In this document: positions 47,460 through 55,866 of the stretch, piece after piece
Numbering within the stretch: the first letter of the stretch is position 1
Layout of the letters: every line of letters begins with the position of its first letter
Assembly (NCBI GenBank): GCA_023265995.1
Contig: JAHFSA010000008.1
Span: 96,239 to 160,238 of the forward strand
Direction of reading: 5' to 3'
Length of the DNA stretch: 64,000 nt
From: Perlucidibaca sp.
GTDB taxonomy: Bacteria > Pseudomonadota > Gammaproteobacteria > Pseudomonadales > Moraxellaceae
Position numbers and translations under genes: made by a program
Notes under the pieces: model-generated
Told to the model about the DNA's origin: nothing
The model's database searches: none
Seen by the model: the letters and a program-made list of their open reading frames with translations, nothing else

Positions 47460-47487
47460 TAATGGGGGTGGAAAGCGCGCCTTCAAG
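47460..47487 (-). promoter_or_regulatory. Sigma-32 heat-shock promoter of groESL
   Basis: On the minus strand CTTGAA (47482-47487) is followed after 14 bases by CCCCATTA (47460-47467), an almost exact match to the RpoH consensus CTTGAA-N13/14-CCCCATnT. It lies about 92 bases upstream of the groES start. No CIRCE element (TTAGCACTC inverted repeat) was seen, so RpoH rather than HrcA control is inferred. Confidence 0.88.
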
Positions 47488-47571
47488 GGTCATGGCCGAT
47501 TTTTTTATGGCAGCAATCGCCGTCGCGCCGGCAAGTCGCTAGAGTAAGGCCACGTTGCCGCGAGAGCCCTC

Positions 47572-48873
47572 ATGACTGCCACCTTTCATACCAGCCTGCG
47601 CCAGGCCTTCGCCCAGCCGGCGGCCCTCACCATGTTCCTCTTCGGTTTCGCCTCGGGCCTGCCCTTCCTGCTGGTCGGCGGCACGCTCTCGGTCTGGCTC
47701 AAGGACAGCGGCATCTCGCTGGAAGACATAGGCCTCATCAGCCTGGCCGGCCTCGCCTACGCCTTCAAGTTCGTCTGGGCGCCGCTGGTGGATCGCTTCC
47801 GCCTGCCGCTGCTGTCCCGCCTCGGCCAGCGTCGCTCCTGGCTGCTCGCCGCCCAGCTCCTGCTCGCCGCCAGCCTGCTGGCGATGAGCTTCATCACGCC
47901 GGTCGGCGCCCTGTCGCTGTTTGTCCTGCTCACCGTGGTGGCCGGTTTCGCCGGTGCCACCCAGGATGTCGTGGTCGATGCCTACCGCATCGAGATCGCG
48001 CCGCCGGAAGTGCAAGGCGCCCTGGCCGCGACCTACACCCTGGGCTACCGCTTCGCGCTGCTGGCCTCGGGCGCCCTCGCCCTGCTGCTCGCCGATCACC
48101 TGCCCTGGGCGCTGATCTACCAGATCATGGCCGCGCTGGTCGGCGTCATCATGCTCGCCACCCTGCGCGCGCGCGAGCCCGAGGCCGACATTCGCCGCGA
48201 TCAGGCCGGCCCGTCCGGCGAGAGCCTGGCCGAGACGCTGCGCGCCAGCATCATCGGGCCCTTCCGTGACTTCTTCCAGCGTTATGCCGGCGGCCTCGGC
48301 CTGGCCCTGCTGGTCTTCATCGGACTGTTCAAGATCTCCGACCAGATGCTCGGCGTCATGGCCCTGCCCTTCTATCTCGACTGCGGCTTCAGCAAGACCC
48401 AGATCGCCGCCGTGTCCAAGCTCTTCGGCGTCTGGATCGGCATTGCCGGCGCCTTCCTGGGCGGTGCCGTGGTGGTGCGCCTCGGCATCCACCGCACCCT
48501 GCTCATCGCCATGCTGCTGGGCGCGCTCAGCAATCTGCTCTATGTGGTGCTCGCGCACTTCCCCGGCGACCTGCGCGTCTTCGTCGCGGTCATCGGCGGC
48601 GAGAACCTGTCCGGAGGCTTTCTCGGCGCCGCCGCCATCGCCTGGCTGTCAGCCCTGGTCAGCCGCGACTACACCGCCACCCAGTACGCGCTCTTCAGCT
48701 CGCTGGTCACGCTGCCCGGCAAGCTGCTCGGCGGCTACTCGGGCTTCATGGTCATCGACATGGGCTATCAGGGCTTCTTCATTTTCTCGACGCTGGCCGT
48801 GATTCCGGCCCTGGCGCTGTTCTTCTGGCTGACCCCTCGTCTGGAAAAAGGCGCCAGCAATCGTCTTTTGTGA
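47572..48873 (+). CDS. ampG: Muropeptide permease AmpG (MFS)
   Basis: AmpG imports GlcNAc-anhydroMurNAc peptides for peptidoglycan recycling and, where ampC/ampR exist, for beta-lactamase induction. The 433-residue inner-membrane protein has about twelve helices and AmpG family sequence: FGFASGLPFLLVGGTLSVWLKD, FKFVWAPLVDR, GATQDVVVDAYRIE and LFKISDQMLGVMALPFYLD. The downstream amidase AmpD is encoded at 62 kb. No ampR or ampC is in the window. It is divergent from groESL. Confidence 0.9.
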   Translation: MTATFHTSLRQAFAQPAALTMFLFGFASGLPFLLVGGTLSVWLKDSGISLEDIGLISLAGLAYAFKFVWAPLVDRFRLPLLSRLGQRRSWLLAAQLLLAASLLAMSFITPVGALSLFVLLTVVAGFAGATQDVVVDAYRIEIAPPEVQGALAATYTLGYRFALLASGALALLLADHLPWALIYQIMAALVGVIMLATLRAREPEADIRRDQAGPSGESLAETLRASIIGPFRDFFQRYAGGLGLALLVFIGLFKISDQMLGVMALPFYLDCGFSKTQIAAVSKLFGVWIGIAGAFLGGAVVVRLGIHRTLLIAMLLGALSNLLYVVLAHFPGDLRVFVAVIGGENLSGGFLGAAAIAWLSALVSRDYTATQYALFSSLVTLPGKLLGGYSGFMVIDMGYQGFFIFSTLAVIPALALFFWLTPRLEKGASNRLL

Positions 48874-49000
48874 CACCACCCCTGATCACTTGGTCACAAA
48901 AGTGCTACAAAACTGTGCATGAGCCGCCACTGCGTACCGCGTCAACGCAGGCTACTCTCTTACAAGTTGTTAACAAATACAGCGACATGAGGGGAACTAC

Positions 49001-50242
49001 ATGCACATCAATAAACTGGCACTGGCCATTCTGGCCGTCGGCATCGCCGGTCAAGCCACCGCTGGCGGCTTCGCACTCAACGATCAAAGCATCTCTGCTG
49101 GCGGTACCGCCAATGCAGGCCGTGCTTCCAATGCCATCGATGCCTCTGTCGTGTACGGCAACCCGGCAGCCATGATCAAGCTCAAGCAGGCCCAGTTCAC
49201 CCAGGCCCTGGCTTTCATCGACGCCAAGACCGACATCAGCAATGCCAGCAATGCTCCCGTTGTTCCGACCGGGGTCATTCCCGGCACCACCAACAAGGGC
49301 GACATCGTTCCTCACACCTTCGTGCCGTCCGGCTTCTTCACCTCGGGCGACAAGGGCGGCTGGGCCTGGGGCGTTGCCGCCTACGGCAGCTTCGGCCTGA
49401 AGACCAATTACGAGCGCACCTTCTCCGGACGCCACCTGGGCGACAAGAGCAAGGTCGAAGTCATCACCGTCCAGCCGGTCCTCAGCTACCGTATCAACGA
49501 CAAGGTCAGCATCGGCGGCGGCCCCACCATCAACCACCTGGATGCCTATCTGAGCCGTGCTGCCGGCGTCAACTCGCCGCTGACCGCCGAACTCGAAGGC
49601 AGTGACTACGGCTACGGCGCCAACCTCGGTGTTCTGGTCGATCTGGCACCGGACACCCAGGCCGGCCTGGTCTACCGCTCCAAGGTCGAATACAAGGTCA
49701 ATGACGGCAGCGTGAAGGTCAAGAGCGGCCCGAACGTGGTTGCCACCCTGGCTGCCTCGGCCTCCACCGGCCTGAGCACCCCGGAAAGCCTCGAAGGCTC
49801 GATCTCGCACAAGCTCAATGCCAAGACCACCCTGCATGCCGGTGCCACCTGGACACGCTGGAGCCGTCTCAAGGATCTGACCGTCGTCAACAACGCCAAC
49901 GGTGCCGTGGTGTCCAAGGAAGTCTTCGACTGGAAGGACTCCGTGGGCTATGCCGTGGGTGTGACGCATGCCTGCAGCGACAAGCTGGAAATGCGTGCCG
50001 GTCTCGCCTATGACAACTCCCCGGTCGCTCCGGAACACCGCTCGGTGCGCCTGCCCAGCGCCGACCGTCGTATTGCCAGCATCGGTGCCGGCTACAAGCT
50101 GAGCCCGACGCAGACCATCGACGTGTCCTACACCTATCTGGACGAGGAAAAGGCCCAGGTTCGCCAGGCCGCATCCGCCTACTCGGCTGACTACAGCAAC
50201 AAGGCCAGCATCTACGGCCTGCAGTTCACCCAGAAGTTCTGA
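49001..50242 (+). CDS. fadL: FadL/OMPP1-family outer-membrane hydrophobic-compound transporter
   Basis: The 413-residue outer-membrane protein has a signal peptide (MHINKLALAILAVGIAGQATA). The mature N-terminal hatch begins GGFALNDQSISAGGTANAGRAS and carries the family NPA motif (VYGNPAAM). A 14-strand barrel follows, ending QFTQKF. FadL proteins take up long-chain fatty acids or other hydrophobic molecules. A ribosome site AGGGGAA precedes the ATG. An acyl-CoA synthetase gene follows 200 bases downstream, which fits fatty acid uptake and activation. Confidence 0.87.
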   Translation: MHINKLALAILAVGIAGQATAGGFALNDQSISAGGTANAGRASNAIDASVVYGNPAAMIKLKQAQFTQALAFIDAKTDISNASNAPVVPTGVIPGTTNKGDIVPHTFVPSGFFTSGDKGGWAWGVAAYGSFGLKTNYERTFSGRHLGDKSKVEVITVQPVLSYRINDKVSIGGGPTINHLDAYLSRAAGVNSPLTAELEGSDYGYGANLGVLVDLAPDTQAGLVYRSKVEYKVNDGSVKVKSGPNVVATLAASASTGLSTPESLEGSISHKLNAKTTLHAGATWTRWSRLKDLTVVNNANGAVVSKEVFDWKDSVGYAVGVTHACSDKLEMRAGLAYDNSPVAPEHRSVRLPSADRRIASIGAGYKLSPTQTIDVSYTYLDEEKAQVRQAASAYSADYSNKASIYGLQFTQKF

Positions 50243-50267
50243 TCTCCACTCACGCGACAGATCACGA

Positions 50268-50293
50268 AGAAGCCCGGCATCCGCCGGGCTTCT
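50268..50293 (+). terminator. Hairpin terminator after fadL
   Basis: AGAAGCCCGGC (50268-50278) and GCCGGGCTTCT (50283-50293) form a perfect 11-bp stem with a 4-base loop. It is followed by GCTTTCT, a weak T-tract. Confidence 0.75.
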
Positions 50294-50440
50294 GCTTTCT
50301 GCGCCATTTGTCCGTCCGGCCCGCGGCCGGTACTGGTCAGCGCTGCCAGCCCTTGCAATACTCCTGCGATCGACCGCCAGGTCATATAACAAGACAGGTC
50401 GTGCCGCCGTCTCGCGGCACCCGACTGCCCGGAGCTCCCC

Positions 50441-52069
50441 ATGCTAGGCCAGATGCAAGATCGCCCCCTCCTGATTTCCAGCCTGATCGACTTCGCCGAG
50501 CGCTTCCATGGCGATGGCGAGATCGTCAGCCGCCGTGTCGAGGGTGATATCCATCGCTACACCTACGCCGACGCCGCCGTGCGCTCGCGCCAAGTGGCCA
50601 ATGCCCTCGACCACCTGCGCATAGCCCACGGCAGTCGCATCGGTACGCTGGCCTGGAACGGCTATCGCCACTTCGAGCTGTACTACGGCGTGTCCGGCAG
50701 CGGGCGCATTCTGCACACCATCAATCCCCGTCTGCACCCGGAGCAGGTGGCCTGGATCATCAATCACGCCGAGGACGAGGTGCTCTGCTTCGACCTCACC
50801 TTCCTGCCCATCCTCAAGGCCATCCATGCGCATTGCCCGCATGTGCGCCAGTGGGTCGCGCTCTGCGATGCCGACAGCCTGCCGGGCGACACCGGCATGC
50901 CAGGCCTGATCGCCTATGAGCAATGGATCGCAGGCCAGGGCACGGACTATGAATGGCCCATGCTCGACGAAAACACCGCCGCCTGCCTGTGCTACACCAG
51001 CGGCACCACCGGCAATCCCAAGGGTGTGCTCTACAGCCATCGCTCCAGCGTGCTGCATGCCTATGCCGCCGCCATGCCGGATGTCATGTGCCTGTCGGCG
51101 CGCGACAGCGTGCTGCCGGTGGTCCCCATGTTCCATGTCAACGCCTGGGGCATCCCGTACACCGGCGCCGCCACCGGCTGCAAGCTGGTCTTCCCCGGCC
51201 CGGCGCTGGACGGCAAGTCGGTCTATGAGCTGATGGAGGCCGAACAGGTCACCTTCGCCGCCGGCGTGCCCACGGTCTGGCAGATGCTGCTCGGCCACAT
51301 GCAGCAGAACGGCCTGCGCTTCCGCACCCTGCAGCGCACCGTGATCGGCGGCTCGGCCTGCCCACCGGCCATGATCAGCGCCTTCAAGGAGCAGTACGGC
51401 GTGACCGTGCTGCATGCCTGGGGCATGACCGAGATGTCGCCGCTGGGCACGCTCTGCACGCTCAAGAACAAGCACCTCAAGCTCTCCGCCGAGGAGCAGC
51501 TGAAGATCCTCTGCACCCAGGGCCGGCCGGTCTTCGGCGTCGACATGAAGATCGTCGATGATGCCGGCCACGAGCTCCCGCACGATGGCGTTGCCCAGGG
51601 CGAGCTGCTGGTCAAAGGCCCGTGGATCATCCGTGCCTACTTCAAGGGCGAGGGCGGCGATCCGCTGATCGACGGCTGGTTCCCCACCGGCGATGTCGCC
51701 ACCATCAATGCCGAGGGCTATCTGCACATCACCGACCGCAGCAAGGATGTCATCAAGTCGGGTGGTGAATGGATCAGCTCCATCGATGTCGAGAACATCG
51801 CCATGGCGCATCCGGCCGTGGCCATGGCCGCCTGCCTCGGCATGCGCCATCCGAAATGGGATGAGCGCCCGGTCGTGGTGGTGGTGAAGAAGCCCGACAC
51901 GGAAGTCACGCGCGAGGAGCTGCTGGCCTTCTATCAGGGCAAGCTCAGCAAGTGGCAGATTCCTGACGACGTCATCTTCGTCGCGGCCATTCCGCTCGGC
52001 GCCACCGGCAAGATGCAGAAGATCAAGCTGCGCGAACAGCTCGCCGACTACGTCCTGCCCGGCCTCTGA
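50441..52069 (+). CDS. Fatty acyl-CoA synthetase (AMP-forming, AlkK/medium-long chain type)
   Basis: The 542-residue cytoplasmic ligase activates a fatty acid with ATP and CoA. It has the P-loop [11 protein letters not shown], the adenylation core [13 protein letters not shown], the [11 protein letters not shown] and [15 protein letters not shown] motifs, and the C-terminal catalytic lysine in [10 protein letters not shown]. Similarity is to AlkK-like medium-chain ligases ([31 protein letters not shown] start). It follows fadL and precedes the B12 riboswitch operon. Confidence 0.9.
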   Translation: MLGQMQDRPLLISSLIDFAERFHGDGEIVSRRVEGDIHRYTYADAAVRSRQVANALDHLRIAHGSRIGTLAWNGYRHFELYYGVSGSGRILHTINPRLHPEQVAWIINHAEDEVLCFDLTFLPILKAIHAHCPHVRQWVALCDADSLPGDTGMPGLIAYEQWIAGQGTDYEWPMLDENTAACLCYTSGTTGNPKGVLYSHRSSVLHAYAAAMPDVMCLSARDSVLPVVPMFHVNAWGIPYTGAATGCKLVFPGPALDGKSVYELMEAEQVTFAAGVPTVWQMLLGHMQQNGLRFRTLQRTVIGGSACPPAMISAFKEQYGVTVLHAWGMTEMSPLGTLCTLKNKHLKLSAEEQLKILCTQGRPVFGVDMKIVDDAGHELPHDGVAQGELLVKGPWIIRAYFKGEGGDPLIDGWFPTGDVATINAEGYLHITDRSKDVIKSGGEWISSIDVENIAMAHPAVAMAACLGMRHPKWDERPVVVVVKKPDTEVTREELLAFYQGKLSKWQIPDDVIFVAAIPLGATGKMQKIKLREQLADYVLPGL

Positions 52070-52092
52070 GCCCTTCCCCGTCCTGCCCGCGA

Positions 52093-52122
52093 TTGGACAA
52101 AGCATCGTCGGGCAGTGACAAT
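52093..52122 (+). promoter_or_regulatory. Candidate promoter for the riboswitch-btuB transcript
   Basis: TTGGAC (52093-52098) followed after 18 bases by GACAAT (52117-52122) lies just upstream of the aptamer. Both hexamers are imperfect matches to the sigma-70 consensus; placement is the main support. Confidence 0.35.
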
Positions 52123-52125
52123 CCG

Positions 52126-52325
52126 CGCTTCCAGAGTGCCCAGCCTTGTGCTGGCCGCTGCCCTGCCCGGGGTGGCGGACGGGAAGTCGGTGCCAATCCG
52201 ACGCTGCCCCCGCAACGGTGAACCTGGTCAAGATGCCCGAACGCCACTGTCCGCATGGATGGGAAGGTGGGTATCAGCGGCTCCCCAGCCCGCCAGCCAG
52301 CCCGGAGACCGACTCGGGAAAACTA
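52126..52325 (+). promoter_or_regulatory. Cobalamin (B12) riboswitch
   Basis: The adenosylcobalamin-class aptamer is seen by its conserved boxes: GGGAAGTCGGTGCCAATCCG (52181-52200), GCTGCCCCCGCAACGGTGA (52203 onward) and the B12-box-like GCCAGCCCGGAGACCG (52293-52311). B12 binding should lower expression of the downstream btuB-type receptor and adenosyltransferase. The outer borders are approximate. Confidence 0.93.
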
Positions 52326-52412
52326 CGGCCGGCGCGGTGGGCGCTCATCCGGCGCTGACGCCTGTCCGCCTTGTCGAGCAGGCGCGAGCACCGTGCTGGC
52401 TTTCCCTGACGC

Positions 52413-52434
52413 CTGTCTGCGGGGATGCAGACAG
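52413..52434 (+). promoter_or_regulatory. Hairpin at the start codon, probable riboswitch expression platform
   Basis: CTGTCTGC (52413-52420) and GCAGACAG (52427-52434) pair around a GGGGAT loop, directly before ATG 52436 and 16 bases before ATG 52451. A 12-base direct repeat CTGACGCCTGTC occurs at 52355-52366 and 52406-52417, so two CTGTC segments could compete for GACAG. No T-run is present, which favours control of translation. Confidence 0.5.
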
Positions 52435-52450
52435 CATGAGAGATCGCCAC

Positions 52451-54478
52451 ATGAAACACCTGCCCTTTGCCCTCGCACCGCTGGCTCTGCTGAGCAGCCT
52501 GCCGGCGCATGCCAGCCTCGCCAGCGATGATGAAGCCACACTGCCTGCCATCGTCGTGACGGTCAGCCGCAGCGAAGACCAGACCACCGCGCAGCATCTC
52601 GTCACCATTGATCGCGAGCAGATCGAACGTTCGGCCGCCAGTGATCTGCCCGGCCTGCTGCGCCAGGTTCCGGGTCTGCAGGTCCGCCAGCTCTTCGGCA
52701 ACATCAATTCCGAGGCCAGTGTCGACCTCGGCGGTTTCGGCGCCACCGCCAGCACCAACACACTGATTCTCATCGACGGTCGCCGCCTCAACGATGTCGA
52801 CCTGGCGGCTGCCGATATCGGCGGACTGGCGCTGGACAGCATCGAACGCATCGAGATCATGCCTGCCGCTGGCGGCGTGCTTTATGGCGATGGCGCCGTC
52901 GGCGGCGCCATCAACATCGTCACCCGCAACAAGCGTGACAACAGCAGCGAGCTCAAGCTCGGCGTCGGCAGCTATCAGACCCGCGAGGCCCGCCTGAGCC
53001 ACAACTTCAGCAAGGGCAACACCTCGGGCCGGCTCTTTGCAGGGCAGACCGACAGCGACGGCTATCGCAGCAACAACGAGGTTCGTCGCCTCGATGCCGG
53101 CGGCAAGCTGGCACAACGCCTGGGCAGCAGCGACGAGGTCTATCTCAACCTGCTCGGTTCCCGTCAGGACAGCGGCCTGCCCGGCGCACGGCGCGTGACC
53201 CCGGCCAGCAACCAGCTCAAGAATGATCCGCGCGGCACCTCGACGCCGCTCGACTTCGCCGATGAAAGCCGCCTGCAGGCCGTGGCAGGCTGGCGCCGCG
53301 AGCTCGATGCCGCCACCAGCCTGATCGTCGAAGTCGGACACAGGCACAAGGCACAGCAGGCCTACTACGATTTCTCCGGTTTCCCGTCCTACGTCGACAC
53401 CACGCTGGCTACCACCTCCTTCACGCCGCGCCTGGAAACCCGACAGGACTGGGGCACGCTGAAGGGCCGCCTGCAGACCGGCATCGACCTCTATGACACG
53501 CGCTACGACTCGGATCGCAAGCAGAGCAAGAACAGCGCCGCCATTCACCAGCTCGGCATCCACTCGCTGTCTGCCAGCCTCTATGCGCAGCAGACCGTGA
53601 GTGCCGGACGCAATACGCTGACGCTGGGCGCCCGCGAGCTGCGCAACCGCTTCCGTGCCGCCGACCAGTACGATGCCAGCGCCCCCGGCGGAGCCTTCGA
53701 CAATCAGGCGACACCCCTGCGTCAGACCCAGAAGGCCGGCATGTATGAAATCAACCTGAGCCGCCAGTTCAGCGATGACTGGCAGGCCGGCATCGGCTTC
53801 GCCCGCAGCGCCCGCCTGGCCACCGTGGACGAGCTCTACGAATACGACAGCAGCTTCCTGCACGTGTTCTCGCCGCTCAAGGTGCAGACCGGCAAGAACG
53901 TCTCGGTCTACAGCACGCTCAAGACCCGCCTCGGTGAGTTCAGCGGCAACGCCTGGTACAACCGCCTGGAAAACGAGATCCACTTCAATCCGGCCAGCTT
54001 CACCAACGAGAACCTGGACCCGACCCGTCGCCAGGGCATCACCCTCGCCTGGCTGGCCCATGTCGGCAGCAAGACCGATGTCCAGCTGCAGGGCACGGTC
54101 CAGGATGCCGAGTTCCGCGCCGGCCCGAATCGTGGCAACAGCGTGCCGCTGACCGCGCGTCACAGCGGTGGCGTGACACTGAACCATCAGCTGACCCCGG
54201 TCTGGATGCTCAGCGCCGCCAGCAACTATGTCGGTTCACGCTACTTCGACAACGACGAGAGCAATGACTTCGGCCAGAAGCTGTCGCGCTATGTGCGTAC
54301 CGACCTGAGCGCGAAGTACCACGTGAAGAGCTGGTCGGTGACGGCCGCCGTCAACAACGTGACCAACGAACGCGACCAGGTCGACTATGGTGTGCGCAGT
54401 CCGTTCACGCCGGGCGTCTACAATGCCTATCCGCTGCCGGGCCGCAACGTCATGCTGAGCGCCCAGTACAGCTTCTGA
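52451..54478 (+). CDS. btuB: TonB-dependent outer-membrane receptor, BtuB-type
   Basis: The 675-residue product is a TonB-dependent receptor with signal peptide (MKHLPFALAPLALLSSLPAHA). The plug domain starts at LPAIVVTVSRSEDQTTAQ and includes DLPGLLRQVPGLQVRQ, LILIDGRRLNDVD and the GVLYGDGAVGGAINIVTR motif. A 22-strand barrel follows, ending MLSAQYSF. The cobalamin riboswitch upstream and the adenosyltransferase gene downstream make a B12 or cobinamide substrate likely. ATG 52451 is used; ATG 52436 is in frame. It is longer than E. coli BtuB (about 610). Confidence 0.88.
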   Translation: MKHLPFALAPLALLSSLPAHASLASDDEATLPAIVVTVSRSEDQTTAQHLVTIDREQIERSAASDLPGLLRQVPGLQVRQLFGNINSEASVDLGGFGATASTNTLILIDGRRLNDVDLAAADIGGLALDSIERIEIMPAAGGVLYGDGAVGGAINIVTRNKRDNSSELKLGVGSYQTREARLSHNFSKGNTSGRLFAGQTDSDGYRSNNEVRRLDAGGKLAQRLGSSDEVYLNLLGSRQDSGLPGARRVTPASNQLKNDPRGTSTPLDFADESRLQAVAGWRRELDAATSLIVEVGHRHKAQQAYYDFSGFPSYVDTTLATTSFTPRLETRQDWGTLKGRLQTGIDLYDTRYDSDRKQSKNSAAIHQLGIHSLSASLYAQQTVSAGRNTLTLGARELRNRFRAADQYDASAPGGAFDNQATPLRQTQKAGMYEINLSRQFSDDWQAGIGFARSARLATVDELYEYDSSFLHVFSPLKVQTGKNVSVYSTLKTRLGEFSGNAWYNRLENEIHFNPASFTNENLDPTRRQGITLAWLAHVGSKTDVQLQGTVQDAEFRAGPNRGNSVPLTARHSGGVTLNHQLTPVWMLSAASNYVGSRYFDNDESNDFGQKLSRYVRTDLSAKYHVKSWSVTAAVNNVTNERDQVDYGVRSPFTPGVYNAYPLPGRNVMLSAQYSF

Positions 54479-54490
54479 CCGGAGACAGCC

Positions 54491-55042
54491 ATGGGCCACC
54501 GCCTCTCGAAGATCTACACCCGCACCGGTGATGACGGCAGCACCGGCCTGGGCGACGGCAGCCGGGTCCGCAAGGACTCGGCACGCGTCGAAGCCTACGG
54601 CACGGTGGATGAGGTCAATGCCCAGGTCGGCGTGTTGCGCGCGAGCCTGGCGGCGGACCATGGCGCGCAGGTCATGCTGGAGCACATCCAGCATGACCTG
54701 TTCGATGTTGGCGGCGAGCTCTGCATTCCCGGCTACAGCCTGGTGACTGCGGCCTATGTCGAGCGCATGGAAACCGCGATCGATGCCGTCAACGCCGAAC
54801 TGCCGCCACTCAAGGACTTCATCCTGCCCGGCGGCTCGCTGGCGGCGGCGCATGCCCATGTTGCCCGCACCACCTGCCGGCGCGCGGAGCGACGCACCCT
54901 GACGCTGTCGACGCTGGAAGACATCAACCCGCTGGCACTGCAGTATCTGAACCGGCTTTCCGACTACCTGTTCGTGCTCGCGCGGCAGCTCGCGCGTGCC
55001 GATGGTGGCCGGGAAGTGCTCTGGCGCAAGCGCCCGGACTGA
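54491..55042 (+). CDS. Cob(I)alamin adenosyltransferase, PduO type
   Basis: The 183-residue enzyme transfers adenosyl from ATP to cob(I)alamin to form coenzyme B12. The family signatures are KIYTRTGDDGSTGLGDGSRVRKDS at the N-terminus (ATP-binding), VEAYGTVDEVNAQVG, and the C-terminal RTTCRRAERRTL...NRLSDYLFVLARQL. It begins 12 bases after btuB, so it is in the same riboswitch-controlled transcript. This gives a logical uptake-and-activation unit for imported corrinoids. Confidence 0.95.
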   Translation: MGHRLSKIYTRTGDDGSTGLGDGSRVRKDSARVEAYGTVDEVNAQVGVLRASLAADHGAQVMLEHIQHDLFDVGGELCIPGYSLVTAAYVERMETAIDAVNAELPPLKDFILPGGSLAAAHAHVARTTCRRAERRTLTLSTLEDINPLALQYLNRLSDYLFVLARQLARADGGREVLWRKRPD

Positions 55043-55073
55043 GCCTGGCGGCTGCGGCTGAGCGCTGCTGCCC

Positions 55074-55754
55074 TCAGGCCGAGGGCAGTGTCGACCAGCG
55101 CCGCACCAGCAGATGCAGCGACCTGTTGTTGCGCAGCTCGCGTCCGCAACAGACAAAGCCGGCACGCTGATAGAAACGACTGGCATCCGCCGATGCCGTC
55201 TTGACCAGACACGCTACCGGCCCCAGCTCGCGCAAGGCGTGCTGCAGCAATATCTGTCCTCCCCCCTGCCCCCGACTGTCCTCACGCATTGCCAGCAGCA
55301 CCAGCTCGGCCGGCACCTGGCCGATCGGCTTCTGCAGACGCAGCGGCGCCGCCAGCACGGTCAGAGAGTGCAGCAGAATGAGCGGACGGCAGAGCAGGCG
55401 CGCCAGCATGGCGGCGCAGAAGGCGGCATCGGCATAGAACCCCAGACGCAGCGGCAGACGCTGGCAGGCCATGACGCAGAAACCGGCGAGCCGACGCTCG
55501 GCATCCAGCAGGATCCAGGTGTCGCAGTACGGCGAGATCAGCAGACGCGGCCAGAAATGCCGGGCCAGCAGTGACAGACCCAGACGCGGCAGCAGGTCAT
55601 CCGGCATGGCAGCGAGATGCAGGGCGGCCAGTTCGCCGGCCAGTGCGGGAGTGGCGCGGGCAATGCGCCAGCCAGGCGGCAGCGCGGACCCGGACGCGAC
55701 CGCATGACCGGGTCGCAGGACATGACGCGTGACGACACGAGGCTTGGCTGACAA
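55074..55754 (-). CDS. GNAT-family N-acetyltransferase
   Basis: The product of about 226 residues contains a GNAT fold. The acetyl-CoA loop is REDSRGQGGGQILLQHAL, and the C-terminal SADASRFYQRAGFVC motif is also typical. An unusual Leu/Ala-rich middle (AFCAAMLARLLCRPLILLHSLTVLAAPL) lies before it. The substrate is unknown. No ATG lies early in the frame; the start used is TTG 55754, with AGGG 8 bases upstream, and TTG 55790 is another option. It converges with the adenosyltransferase gene. Confidence 0.7.
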   Translation of the reverse strand: MSAKPRVVTRHVLRPGHAVASGSALPPGWRIARATPALAGELAALHLAAMPDDLLPRLGLSLLARHFWPRLLISPYCDTWILLDAERRLAGFCVMACQRLPLRLGFYADAAFCAAMLARLLCRPLILLHSLTVLAAPLRLQKPIGQVPAELVLLAMREDSRGQGGGQILLQHALRELGPVACLVKTASADASRFYQRAGFVCCGRELRNNRSLHLLVRRWSTLPSA

Positions 55755-55798
55755 CTCGATACCCTGCGCGAGATAGGAGGATGTCGGCAAGCATGGCG

Positions 55799-55830
55799 CG
55801 CCAGGATGTCAGTTCGACGACATCCTGGCG
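55799..55830. other. 12-bp perfect inverted repeat (second hairpin after aceF)
   Basis: CGCCAGGATGTC (55799-55810) and GACATCCTGGCG (55819-55830) pair perfectly around AGTTCGAC. It lies between aceF and the GNAT gene. With no T-run, it could be an RNA-stabilising or Rho-related hairpin, or a protein-binding site. Confidence 0.6.
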
Positions 55831-55842
55831 GCAGATTGAAGA

Positions 55843-55865
55843 CAGCGGCCGGAAACCGGCCGCTG
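55843..55865 (-). terminator. Hairpin immediately after the aceF stop
   Basis: CAGCGGCCGG (55843-55852) and CCGGCCGCTG (55856-55865) form a perfect 10-bp stem with a 3-base loop, starting one base after the aceF stop codon on the minus strand. The following TCTTCAATCT is a poor T-tract, so termination efficiency is uncertain. Confidence 0.6.
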
Positions 55866-55866
55866 C

